NCBI RefSeq assembly: GCF_003932895.1
Contig: NZ_RQYW01000010.1
Coordinates: forward strand, 23,431-87,430
Origin: Leptotrichia sp. OH3620_COT-345
GTDB lineage: Bacteria > Fusobacteriota > Fusobacteriia > Fusobacteriales > Leptotrichiaceae
Length of the DNA: 64,000 nt
Direction of reading: 5' to 3'
In this document: piece by piece, positions 29,322 through 37,373 of the stretch
Numbering within the stretch: the first letter of the stretch is position 1
Layout of the letters: each line of letters opens with the position of its first letter
Notes under the pieces: model-generated
What the model was told of the DNA's origin: nothing
The model's database searches: none
Seen by the model: the letters and a program-made list of their open reading frames with translations, nothing else
Translations under genes and position numbers: made by a program

Positions 29322-29693
29322 TTATAATCCTAAAATTTCCTTGAACAATCCTTTAAATACTCTTCTATTCTCCGCTGATTTCCTGTTTTTATTCGCATAT
29401 TTAAGAATATATCCGGTATCAGCATCAATTTCATAACTGTATTTTTTATTTTTTGTAAAAAATTCTATTATATAAAAATATTTTCTATTTTCTCTGTTAA
29501 GCATAATTTTTGTAATTTTTGCTTCCTTACGTAAAACTCCCGAATGAGAAAATATAATCTGCTTTGCTTTTTCAGTTGTTATTTTTACATTTGTATTTGA
29601 AATTTTTACTCCTGCTCCTTTATTATCTGAAAAAACTGTTCCTGAAAAAAATATTATCCCTGCCAATATAATTTTTAGAAAACCGATTTTCAT
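29322..29693 (-). CDS. Secreted PepSY-domain protein
   Basis: The protein of 123 residues has a signal peptide and one PepSY domain. The domain signature is visible in ITTEKAKQIIFSHSGV, the central strands, and YSYEIDADTGYILKYANK. The frame extends to an ATG at 29720, but the ATG at 29693 has GGAGG 9 bp upstream and starts exactly at the signal peptide, so that start is preferred. PepSY proteins often sit beside sensor kinases and may modulate them or bind cell-wall ligands or metals. It overlaps the operon between kinase and TPR protein. Confidence 0.85.
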   Translation of the reverse strand: MKIGFLKIILAGIIFFSGTVFSDNKGAGVKISNTNVKITTEKAKQIIFSHSGVLRKEAKITKIMLNRENRKYFYIIEFFTKNKKYSYEIDADTGYILKYANKNRKSAENRRVFKGLFKEILGL

Positions 29694-29724
29694 TTTTATT
29701 TTCCTCCATTTCCTCTTCATCCAA

Positions 29725-31122
29725 TCAGACGGAATCTTCTATTTTTTTATTTAATGGAAGTTCAAAGCTGAATATACTTCCTTTGTTTATTTCACTTTCC
29801 ACATCGATTTTACCGTTATGGGCTTCGACAATCCATTTTACCATAGAAAGTCCCAACCCTGAATTATCTCCGGCTCTGGACGGATCAACTTGATAAAACC
29901 TGTCCCATATTTTATCTATATGCTCTTCAGATATTCCTATTCCATCATCACTAACTTTACAAATGACTTTACCATTATTTGTAAAAATCTCAATCAAAAC
30001 ATTTCCATTTTTCTTTCCATAAAAAATTGCATTGGATATTAAATTTATGAGAACTCTCATAATCATTGACTCATCTATATCTACATAAATTTCCTCATTA
30101 ATGACCCTATTCAAAGATATATTTTTCTTTTCGGCATTTGTCCGTTGCGTTTCAATGGCAATTTCAGCCATTTCGCTCAAATTCGTATTTTCAATATTAA
30201 GCTTCCTATTTCCTTTTTCCATTCTTGCCAACATTAACAACTTTGAGATAAGATTCGACATTTTTTTAGACTCGTCCAGTATACTTTCAAAAATTTCTTC
30301 CGTTTCCTTATTAATTTTCAAATATTTTATTCCATACTCACTTTGAGAGCTTATAATAGATATAGGAGTACGTAACTCATGGGAAACATCCGATGTAAAC
30401 TGTACTTCTCTGTCAAAAGAATTTTGAAGTCTGTCAAACATTTTATCAAAAGTATTTGCCAATATTGAAATTTCATCTTTTCTGTCTCCTATATCTATTC
30501 TTCGGGATAAATCATTTCCTTCACTTATTTTTTCTGCGGTCTTTGTAATATTTTCTATAGGTCTGAAAGCCTTTTCGGTTATAAAATATCCTCCAATAGC
30601 TGAAATTAAAACTAAAAACGGAAATATCACAAGAAAAATAAGGATAATAACTTCCATATTCCTTTCAGCTACCGATGCGGGGGTAATTCCCCTAATCCAT
30701 ATATTTCCATAATTTCCCAGTTTTTTCTGAATTTCATATACATACCATCTGGAATAACCCTGTGTTACAGTCTTTATTTTATTATTTTCTGAAAATGAAT
30801 CGGAAAATTCAAAATCCAGATGAGAATCTCCATAAATAAATTCTTTATTTTTATCATATATTGAAACAAAAATATCAGTAACTGAAGTGTCCAAATTATT
30901 ATCAAGAATGAGCTCGTTGTTATGAAATTCAATCCTTTTAAATGTATTTTCCACTGTATTTTTCAATCTTCTATAAACTGAATTACGAATTACAAAACCT
31001 CCGATATAGACCATCGTTCCTAAAAATAATGCGGTAATCCCTATTATCAAACTTGTATACCAGAAAGTTATTCTCATTTTTATTGACAATTTTTCTGTAA
31101 ACAATTTTCTTAACTTATTCAT
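29725..31122 (-). CDS. Membrane sensor histidine kinase
   Basis: The 465-residue kinase has a first membrane helix at about residues 22-45, an extracytoplasmic sensor region of about 105 residues, a second helix near 155-181 and a HAMP domain to about residue 235. The phosphorylated His248 lies in DVSHELRTP. The N box (NLISNAIFYG), G1 (DDGIGI) and G2 (GLGLSMVK) follow, so the ATPase domain is complete. Its start overlaps the response regulator stop by 8 bp. The signal it senses is unknown, and the PepSY and TPR proteins of the same operon may take part. Confidence 0.93.
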   Translation of the reverse strand: MNKLRKLFTEKLSIKMRITFWYTSLIIGITALFLGTMVYIGGFVIRNSVYRRLKNTVENTFKRIEFHNNELILDNNLDTSVTDIFVSIYDKNKEFIYGDSHLDFEFSDSFSENNKIKTVTQGYSRWYVYEIQKKLGNYGNIWIRGITPASVAERNMEVIILIFLVIFPFLVLISAIGGYFITEKAFRPIENITKTAEKISEGNDLSRRIDIGDRKDEISILANTFDKMFDRLQNSFDREVQFTSDVSHELRTPISIISSQSEYGIKYLKINKETEEIFESILDESKKMSNLISKLLMLARMEKGNRKLNIENTNLSEMAEIAIETQRTNAEKKNISLNRVINEEIYVDIDESMIMRVLINLISNAIFYGKKNGNVLIEIFTNNGKVICKVSDDGIGISEEHIDKIWDRFYQVDPSRAGDNSGLGLSMVKWIVEAHNGKIDVESEINKGSIFSFELPLNKKIEDSV

Positions 31123-31798
31123 TTTCTACCTTTAATATATATCCGACTCTTCTAATAGTATGAATTAATTTCGGAGAAAATTCTTCATCTATTTTTTTCC
31201 TTAAAAATTTAATGTATACTTCGACTATGTTACTTCCTCCTTCATAGTCAAAATCCCATACATGCTCTTCTATTTTTTCCTTTGACACTACTTTTCCTTT
31301 ATTTCTGATAAGATATTCCAATATTGCAAATTCCTTTGCAGAAAGTTTTATGGACGTTTCTCCACGGAATACATTATGACTTTTACAATCTACAGTAAGA
31401 TTGGCAACTTTAAATATATTTCCTTTTTCATTAAAATCAGAATTTTTTCTGAATATTGCTCGTATACGTGCAAGGAGTTCTTCAAAATCAAAAGGTTTTA
31501 CTAAGTAATCATCTGCTCCAAAATCAAGTCCTTTTACCCTGTCTTCCACATTTCCCCGTGCTGTCAAAAAAAGTACGGGAGTTTTAACACCTTTTTTACG
31601 TATTTCTTTCAACACATCAAAACCATTCATTTTCGGAAGCATTACATCAAGAATAACCGCATCATAATCAACTGAAAAAATATAATCAAGCGCTTCTTCC
31701 CCGTCAAAACAGCTATCTACACCGTAATTTTCCTGTTTCAGCGTTTTCACTATAATGCTGTTTATCTTTTTTTCATCTTCCACTACTAATATTCTCAA
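31115..31798 (-). CDS. OmpR-family response regulator
   Basis: The 227-residue protein has a receiver domain with Asp51 in DAVILDVMLPKMNG and the conserved Lys in YLVKPF. A C-terminal winged-helix domain follows (LSAKEFAILEYLIRNKGKVVSKE to FLRKKID and IHTIRRVGYIL). It is the cognate regulator of the kinase encoded next. A 32-bp box in its own promoter recurs before neighbouring genes for secreted proteins, which suggests autoregulation and a local regulon. OmpR-type regulators usually bind direct repeats, and the box contains AGTTTA and GGTTTA 12 bp apart. Confidence 0.95.
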   Translation of the reverse strand: MRILVVEDEKKINSIIVKTLKQENYGVDSCFDGEEALDYIFSVDYDAVILDVMLPKMNGFDVLKEIRKKGVKTPVLFLTARGNVEDRVKGLDFGADDYLVKPFDFEELLARIRAIFRKNSDFNEKGNIFKVANLTVDCKSHNVFRGETSIKLSAKEFAILEYLIRNKGKVVSKEKIEEHVWDFDYEGGSNIVEVYIKFLRKKIDEEFSPKLIHTIRRVGYILKVENE

Positions 31799-31864
31799 GA
31801 CTCATATCTCCTTTCACTAAATTTTTCTATCCAAATATAAAAATACTTTTTCTAATTATAGCAT

Positions 31865-31896
31865 ATTCTATCATTTAAACCTTAAAATAAACTGAA
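31865..31896 (-). promoter_or_regulatory. Shared promoter box, site 1 (two-component operon)
   Basis: On the minus strand it runs TTCAGTTTATTTTAAGG then TTTAAATGATAGAAT. It matches site 3 at 28 of 32 positions. It contains AGTTTA and GGTTTA half-sites 12 bp apart, like an OmpR/PhoP-type direct repeat. A TATAAT with a TG extension lies just after it at 31855-31860, so the box covers the -35 region. Confidence 0.6.
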
Positions 31897-31929
31897 TTTT
31901 TTTATCTTTTTAAAATTTTTTAAGAAAAA

Positions 31930-31965
31930 AGACATTTTCATTATATTGAATAATTGAAAATGTCT
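31930..31965 (-). terminator. Rho-independent terminator on the minus strand
   Basis: Perfect 11-bp arms (AGACATTTTCA at 31930-31940 and TGAAAATGTCT at 31955-31965) enclose a 14-base loop. On the minus strand the stem is followed by TTTTTT. It lies 245 bp after the stop of the small secreted protein gene (32210), so it ends a long 3' untranslated region or a separate small RNA. The 32000-32200 stretch shows no frame I can support. Confidence 0.7.
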
Positions 31966-32209
31966 GCATAAAATCAATCAGAATTAATGTTTTTTCTTTC
32001 TAATCCCGGTATTTAACTGATAAATCATTACTGTTTTAAATTCAAACTTTAATATGATTAATTGATTTCACATCTAAAGAATGAGAAATTAAACAAGAGT
32101 TTTCTGCAATTTATAAATTTATTTCAAGTTGTGTTTTCGGAAAATTTCATATATAAATACAATTACAATATTTCCCTACAATTTATTTTAAATTATATTT
32201 ACAGTATTT

Positions 32210-32542
32210 TCAGCTTTCCTGTTCGTTTATAGCCCAACTTCCTTTTTCCTTAAAGACTTTTAGAATCACTCCGTTTCCTTCGTACTTCTCTTCCGTAATT
32301 CTTTTCCCGATAATAACCTCAGCTTCAGTATCCGACATATAATTAATTTTCTGAAGCTCATATCTTGAGATGGGGTAAATTATCTCTTCTATTCTCTTTT
32401 TTATTTCATTTTCTATCTGAGCATTATTTTCCTTAATTTCCTGTTTTGAAAGTTTGACAGTTTTTTCTTTGTCCGTTTCATAGTTTGCTGTAAAAGCCTG
32501 TAATGAAATTGTTGTTGAAATTAAAATTGCAAGTTTTTTCAT
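32210..32542 (-). CDS. Small secreted protein, probable family Y member 2
   Basis: The protein of 110 residues has a short signal peptide (MKKLAILISTTISLQAFTA). The frame is open to 32590, but the ATG at 32542 has GGAGGG 7 bp upstream and begins the signal peptide, so it is chosen. The mature part shares NAQIENEIKKRIEEI and INYMSDTEAEVII with the 204-residue protein at 27489-28103. It closes with GSWAINEQES, similar to the W-containing end of the other secreted proteins here. Its promoter has a weaker form of the shared box (site 4). Function is unknown. Confidence 0.65.
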   Translation of the reverse strand: MKKLAILISTTISLQAFTANYETDKEKTVKLSKQEIKENNAQIENEIKKRIEEIIYPISRYELQKINYMSDTEAEVIIGKRITEEKYEGNGVILKVFKEKGSWAINEQES

Positions 32543-32580
32543 AATTTGCCCTCCTAATTTTTTATTTTCATTGTAATAAG

Positions 32581-32610
32581 ATTTTAGCACCTCAGTATTA
32601 GAATAAATTT
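32581..32610 (-). promoter_or_regulatory. Possible shared promoter box, site 4 (weak)
   Basis: On the minus strand it reads AAATTTATTCTAATACTG then AGGTGCTAAAAT, ending in an extended -10 (TGCTAAAAT). It agrees with site 1 at about 18 of 27 positions with the same spacing to the -10-like end. In this AT-rich DNA that is only suggestive. Confidence 0.3.
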
Positions 32611-32662
32611 ATTTTAAAGTTGTTTCCTCCTGTGTTACAATAAAGTATTTTCAAATGAAAAG

Positions 32663-32691
32663 AGCAGAAGCCTATTATCATGACTTCTGCT
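32663..32691 (-). terminator. Hairpin after the P-II-like gene
   Basis: AGCAGAAG (32663-32670) and CTTCTGCT (32684-32691) pair around a 13-base loop. On the minus strand the stem is followed by CTTTTCATTT. It lies about 200 bp past the stop at 32889. No other feature is seen in 32692-32888. Confidence 0.5.
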
Positions 32692-32888
32692 GTTACTTTG
32701 TAACTTTTTAAGACTATTTTTACTTTTCACATTATTTTTTCTCATTCGTTACCGTCATTTGATTTTTATAATACATATATTATGCAATCGTTTTTCTCTT
32801 GAAGTTTTTACATTGCTCTTCCATTATTAACATACAAAAACAAAAATTAACAATAAAGGAATATAAATGTAACCGTTTTTTAGTAATT

Positions 32889-33185
32889 TTACAATACCAT
32901 ATCATCTATCGGAATAAGAACAGCACCCATAGAAATCATATGTCCTACATCTATTTTCATCTTTTTTATAATTCTCATAATTTCTTCTCCCTGCTCATCT
33001 TCCACATAGGCTATCATTATACTGTCAGTTCCCGGCCATAAATGACTGTTAAAATGTTTGAGATGTTTTCCCCAGTCACTGAAAACTTCAGGAATAAGTA
33101 TATACTTTTCCAATCCATATTCTGTAAGCTCTTCTTTTATTTTTTCAAGAAAAAAAGAATCAAAATATACTTCCAGTCTTTTCAT
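32889..33185 (-). CDS. P-II-like (GlnB-fold) small protein
   Basis: The protein of 98 residues resembles the short P-II-like proteins with ferredoxin-like fold. It begins MKRLEVYFDSFFLEKIKEEL and contains EKYILIPEVF, SHLWPGTDSIMIAYVEDEQGEEIMRIIKKMK, then a terminal GAVLIPID strand. The frame could begin at a GTG at 33197, but that codon touches the AAGGAG site, so the ATG at 33185 is preferred. Relatives are often found near RND efflux genes, and a pump operon lies about 1.1 kb upstream on the same strand. The T-loop tyrosine of true GlnB is not evident. The ligand is unknown. Confidence 0.65.
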   Translation of the reverse strand: MKRLEVYFDSFFLEKIKEELTEYGLEKYILIPEVFSDWGKHLKHFNSHLWPGTDSIMIAYVEDEQGEEIMRIIKKMKIDVGHMISMGAVLIPIDDMVL

Positions 33186-33217
33186 AACTTCTACCACTCC
33201 TTATCTTAATAATTTTT

Positions 33218-33250
33218 AAGTTAAAAATGCAACCGTAGGTAGCTTAACTT
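33218..33250 (-). promoter_or_regulatory. Inverted repeat in the leader of the P-II-like gene
   Basis: AAGTTAA (33218-33224) and TTAACTT (33244-33250) are exact 7-bp complements with 19 bases between. They lie between a plausible minus-strand -10 (TATAAT, about 33279-33284) and the gene. It may be an operator or leader hairpin. The function is a guess. Confidence 0.3.
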
Positions 33251-33472
33251 TGAAATAAAATACATTTATCACTATATTATACCCCATTTTATGCTTTTTG
33301 TGTTTTTTCATCCAATCTATATTTTATATGCATTTCTATTTTATTATATTAAATTGCTGTTCTAAAAATCAAAATATTTTTTAAATCAATAAAAGAATAT
33401 TTGTATTTTTAATTACAATTAAAATTTTTATATTTTCAGTAATCTTATATTTTATTCATAACTATTGCAAAT

Positions 33473-33504
33473 AAAAAGAACACTGATAAACTCAATGTCT
33501 TTTT
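33473..33504 (-). terminator. Possible terminator after family X member 2
   Basis: AAAAAGAACA and TGTCTTTTT can pair with one bulge around a 13-base loop. T runs follow on both strands. It lies 60 bp past the stop at 33565. The stem is AT-rich and weak. The remaining 33260-33470 stretch shows nothing I can support. Confidence 0.4.
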
Positions 33505-33564
33505 TTAAATTCATTATTTTTTGATAATCGATCCATATTCACAAAAATGAGTATTATTGTAAAA

Positions 33565-34146
33565 TTATTTTTTAATATTTACTGCCCCTGCTCCATCTAT
33601 AAGCCATTTTCCATTTGATTTTACTAGTTTCAATTTAACTTCAACATTAATCGGTTTACCTTCTGAATGAACTGCAAACTCAGGTTTTATATTATCTTTT
33701 AAAATCATTGTCCCGGTTTTTTCATTCCAACTTTTCACCTTGAAGTTACTATGTTCAGAAGATGTCGCAAATATTTCACTCCCTAATAAAGTATTATATT
33801 CGATACCTTTATATTTATTCAAAAGTTTTCTTTCGGATTCGGAAAGTTTTTTGTTTTCGAGCTGTTTTTCTGCTAATTCCAATGCTCTACTTCTTTCTTT
33901 ATACATTTTACGAAAATTTTCTGTAACGGGGGAAGCTGCTAGCCAATCTTCTAAACTAATATTTTCTTTTATATAATCATTCATAAATTTTTCAGCTATT
34001 CTCTCAGCTTCACTTTTTTTCTCTGATATAGATGTTTTTTTCGCTATTTTTTTCTCCATTGAACTTTTTGCTGAAATTCCCGGATTTACTACCAGCATTA
34101 ATCCGAATATCAAGCATATAATTTTTCCTATTTTTATTTTTTTCAT
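33565..34146 (-). CDS. Secreted protein of paralogous family X, member 2
   Basis: The 193-residue protein has a signal peptide very like that of the 26946-27455 protein (MKKIKIGKIICLIFGLML). It has the same AERIAEKFMNDYI helix, FKVKSWNEKTG strand and terminal NGKWLIDGAGAVNI. It is longer by an insertion near residues 27-44 and a second near 150-165. Its promoter holds the 32-bp box in a form nearly identical to that of the two-component operon. It lies 147 bp after the RND pump gene but has its own promoter. Function is unknown; export to the periplasm is expected. Confidence 0.72.
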   Translation of the reverse strand: MKKIKIGKIICLIFGLMLVVNPGISAKSSMEKKIAKKTSISEKKSEAERIAEKFMNDYIKENISLEDWLAASPVTENFRKMYKERSRALELAEKQLENKKLSESERKLLNKYKGIEYNTLLGSEIFATSSEHSNFKVKSWNEKTGTMILKDNIKPEFAVHSEGKPINVEVKLKLVKSNGKWLIDGAGAVNIKK

Positions 34147-34176
34147 TTTTTCCTCCTGTATTTATTATTTACATTC

Positions 34177-34208
34177 ATTTTACCATTTTAACATTAAAAT
34201 AAACTGAA
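34177..34208 (-). promoter_or_regulatory. Shared promoter box, site 3 (family X member 2)
   Basis: On the minus strand it runs TTCAGTTTATTTTAATG then TTAAAATGGTAAAAT, with 28 of 32 positions equal to site 1. The end (TGGTAAAAT) can serve as an extended -10, 31 bp before the start codon. Confidence 0.6.
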
Positions 34209-34292
34209 AACTTTTAATTTTTTATGATATACAAAACTTTTTCACTTTATCTAATAGTTTTAAAGATAAAAAAATACAGGACTGTCATTAAA

Positions 34293-37200
34293 TTATAACT
34301 TATGTTTCTGTTTGAGTTTTCTTTTTTCAATTCTTTTTTCTTTATTTTCTTCAACTATTAAATACACTACAGGAATAAATATTAACGTCAATAACGTTGA
34401 AAAGGACAATCCGAACATTACGGCTATGGCCATTCCCTGATAGTATCCTGCACTTCCTCCTCCCAATGCTAGAGCCATCGGTATCCATCCAAGCACTGTT
34501 GTCAATGTTGTCATAAGTATAGGTCTGAGTCTTGATCCTCCTGATTTTATAAGAGCTTCCCTTATGCTTATTCCTTTCTGCCTCATACTTGCAACAAAAT
34601 CAAGAAGTACTATAGCATTGTTTACAACCATACCCATAAGCATTATTATACCTATCATGACAAACATACTCAGCTGTACTCCTGTTAAAATCATTCCTAC
34701 TATTACTCCTATTATGGATAAAGGTAACGAACTCATTATAAGAAGCGGAAGTATGAAAGATTCGAGCTGTATTGCCAGAACTATGTATATAAGTACTACT
34801 GAAAGTCCAAGGGCATTAGCCATCTCGCTACCCATATCCTGCTGGTTTCTTGCATTTCCGGCTGTAGCAAGTTTATATCCCGTAGCAGGATTGGATTTTT
34901 TAAATGCTTTATCTATAAATTTCGCAGCATCGTTAAACCCTTTGGAGCTGTCAAGATTCAGTCCTACGGTTACGGTTTTTGCACCGTTATACTTACTTAT
35001 TGCCGAAGCCCCTTCCACTTGAATAAGTTTTGCAATGTCTCCTATTCGTACAAAAATCCCGTCTTTTGCTTTAATTTCCAAATCAAGAATTTTTTCAAGA
35101 GAATTTCTGTATTTTTCTTCCAGTTGTAGCGTCACATCAAGGCTTTCAGTTCCTTCTGTAATTTCAATAGGAGCTACTCCAAGTACGGACATATTCAACA
35201 TTGTTGTCAAATTAGTAACGTTTATACCGTAACTTTCTGCTTTTTCCCTATTTATTTCCAGCCTTGCCTGAGGATTCCCTCCTTCTGTGGAAGATTTTAC
35301 GTCTTTCATCCATTTTTCCTTTTTTATTTCCCCAACTATGAAGTTTGCAATTCTGTTGAGTTCATCGGCATTATTTCCTTCTATCTGAAATGAATAGTCT
35401 TTATTGGCATTGGCATTGGTAGTTTCTTCAGAAGATAAAGTCAAATTCACATCAGGCAAGTCTTTTAGGTTTTGTCTTATTCTGTCCATAGTTTTAAATG
35501 TGTCTTTTTTTATTCTTACATTGACTATTGCGGCATCTTTTCTTGATATTGAATAGAAACTTTCCGTCATTTTATCATTTTTAACAATTTCTTCTATTTT
35601 CTTCGTTATTTCATAAGATTTTTCCAAATCAAGTCCTGTAGCAAGAGAAGCTACTACCGAATACTCTTTATTATCTATCGTCGGGAAAAAGGATGTCTTT
35701 ACTCTCGGTCCTAATATTACCATTGTAAATATAAATAATCCGATAGTCCCGGTTACTACTTTCCACTTATTTTCCAAAGAAACAGCTATCACTTTTTCAT
35801 ATTTTTCCCTAAAAATGTTAAAATATTTAGCTTTTTCTTTATTTAGCAATATTTTTTCAAGATTTAAAAATCTGCTTGATACCATAGGAATAAAGAGCAT
35901 TGCAACTATTATTGAAGCTCCTAAGGCAAACATTATAGAAAATGCTATTCCGGAAAATACTTCTTTTATAAATCCATTAAATATTACTATTGGTAAAAAT
36001 ACACATACTGAAGTCATTGTAGAAGCTATCATAGGCATTATTACTTCATTTGTTCCCCTTACAGCTGCTATTAAAGAAGGTTCCCTGTATTCCTGCATAT
36101 GATCAAATATATTATCAAGGGTGACAACAGAGTTATCCACAAGGGAACCCACAGCAAGAGCAAGTCCCATTAAAGATACTAAATTCAGAGAAATCCCCTG
36201 TGTGCTTAACAGAAAAAATGTAAACATTGCCGATATAGGAATTGACAATGATATAAATATGGATGCCCTTATATCTTTCAAAAATACAAGAAGAACTATC
36301 GCTGCAATAACTAATGCCTGTAATCCGGAGCTTGTAACATTTGCTATGGCATCTTTTACGTCTATACTGTTATCTTTTATAAGATCATAACTCGCTCCTT
36401 TAGGAAACAACGGCTTCATTTCCTCCAGCTGTTTTTTTGCTGTATTTGCTATTTCTACTATATTCCCGTCCTTTGACTTTTCTATTACTACAGCTATGGA
36501 ATCCTTTCCGTTTACTCTTGTATAAGTGTCCTTTTCCTTTGTACCGTAACTTATGCCGGCTAAATCTCTTAACTTCAATGTCTGTCCGTTATCATTGGAT
36601 AAAATTATATTTTCAACTTGTTCCAGAGTTTTTATTTCTCCTGACACTCTCAGGATAAATTCCTTTCCTCCGTCGGTTACTGTTCCTGCAGGAGTTATAG
36701 TATTCGCAGCTTTTATTTTAGAATAAATTTCTGATGGCGAAAAATTAAAAGCTTTCAGTTTATACGGATCTAGTTCAACTTTTATTTCCCGCTTTGTTCC
36801 TCCTAATACAAAAATATTCCCTATTCCTTTATTTCTCTGTAATGCGGGTTTCATCGTTTCATCTACGAATGAAGTCAAAGTTGCTTCATCTGCACCTTTC
36901 AACACTATAAACAAAGCCATTGCAGAACTCACACCTGCTGAATTTCCTGCTCCTGACAATACAGGGCTGTCAGCATCATTTGGAAGATCATTTTTTATTT
37001 TATCTATTTCAGATTGTATCTGAACCTTTTTCGTGTCAGTATCCGTACCGAAATTAAACTGAACTACTACTACTGAAGTACCGAATGCCGAAGTAGTAGT
37101 TATATTTTTTATTCCGTCAACATTCAATGATGCTTCTTCTATTTTTTTAGTTATCTGTGTATCCACATCTTCGGAAGTTGCCCCTGTCCATTTAGTCTGG

Positions 37201-37340
37201 ATTACTACAAAAGGGAAATTAAAATCAGGTAATAATTCCTGTTTCATATTTTTTAATGCACTATAACCTGAAAATATCATAAATGCAATTATCATCGTAG
37301 TAGCAACTATTCTCTTTGTTGCAAATTCTGCTACTGTCAT
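34293..37340 (-). CDS. RND-family efflux pump inner-membrane transporter
   Basis: The 1015-residue protein is a full-length RND permease of the AcrB/MexB-like hydrophobe type. It has the usual order: helix 1 at residues 14-31, a large periplasmic loop, helices 2-6 near 330-500, a second loop and helices 8-12 near 850-1000. The SLVDNSVVTLDNI segment in helix 4 holds the proton-relay Asp. It shows closest style to the shorter single-component-like pumps of anaerobes. It is the last gene of a tetR-tolC-adaptor-pump operon, 33 bp after the adaptor gene. Substrates cannot be predicted from the sequence. Confidence 0.94.
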   Translation of the reverse strand: MTVAEFATKRIVATTMIIAFMIFSGYSALKNMKQELLPDFNFPFVVIQTKWTGATSEDVDTQITKKIEEASLNVDGIKNITTTSAFGTSVVVVQFNFGTDTDTKKVQIQSEIDKIKNDLPNDADSPVLSGAGNSAGVSSAMALFIVLKGADEATLTSFVDETMKPALQRNKGIGNIFVLGGTKREIKVELDPYKLKAFNFSPSEIYSKIKAANTITPAGTVTDGGKEFILRVSGEIKTLEQVENIILSNDNGQTLKLRDLAGISYGTKEKDTYTRVNGKDSIAVVIEKSKDGNIVEIANTAKKQLEEMKPLFPKGASYDLIKDNSIDVKDAIANVTSSGLQALVIAAIVLLVFLKDIRASIFISLSIPISAMFTFFLLSTQGISLNLVSLMGLALAVGSLVDNSVVTLDNIFDHMQEYREPSLIAAVRGTNEVIMPMIASTMTSVCVFLPIVIFNGFIKEVFSGIAFSIMFALGASIIVAMLFIPMVSSRFLNLEKILLNKEKAKYFNIFREKYEKVIAVSLENKWKVVTGTIGLFIFTMVILGPRVKTSFFPTIDNKEYSVVASLATGLDLEKSYEITKKIEEIVKNDKMTESFYSISRKDAAIVNVRIKKDTFKTMDRIRQNLKDLPDVNLTLSSEETTNANANKDYSFQIEGNNADELNRIANFIVGEIKKEKWMKDVKSSTEGGNPQARLEINREKAESYGINVTNLTTMLNMSVLGVAPIEITEGTESLDVTLQLEEKYRNSLEKILDLEIKAKDGIFVRIGDIAKLIQVEGASAISKYNGAKTVTVGLNLDSSKGFNDAAKFIDKAFKKSNPATGYKLATAGNARNQQDMGSEMANALGLSVVLIYIVLAIQLESFILPLLIMSSLPLSIIGVIVGMILTGVQLSMFVMIGIIMLMGMVVNNAIVLLDFVASMRQKGISIREALIKSGGSRLRPILMTTLTTVLGWIPMALALGGGSAGYYQGMAIAVMFGLSFSTLLTLIFIPVVYLIVEENKEKRIEKRKLKQKHKL

Positions 37341-37373
37341 TTTCCTCTCCTTTCTCTTACTTCTTCCGACATG

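Noticed and set aside
29694..29720. An upstream start for the PepSY protein
   Set aside because: It would add nine basic residues before a normal signal peptide, and its codons contain the GGAGG site that serves the ATG at 29693.
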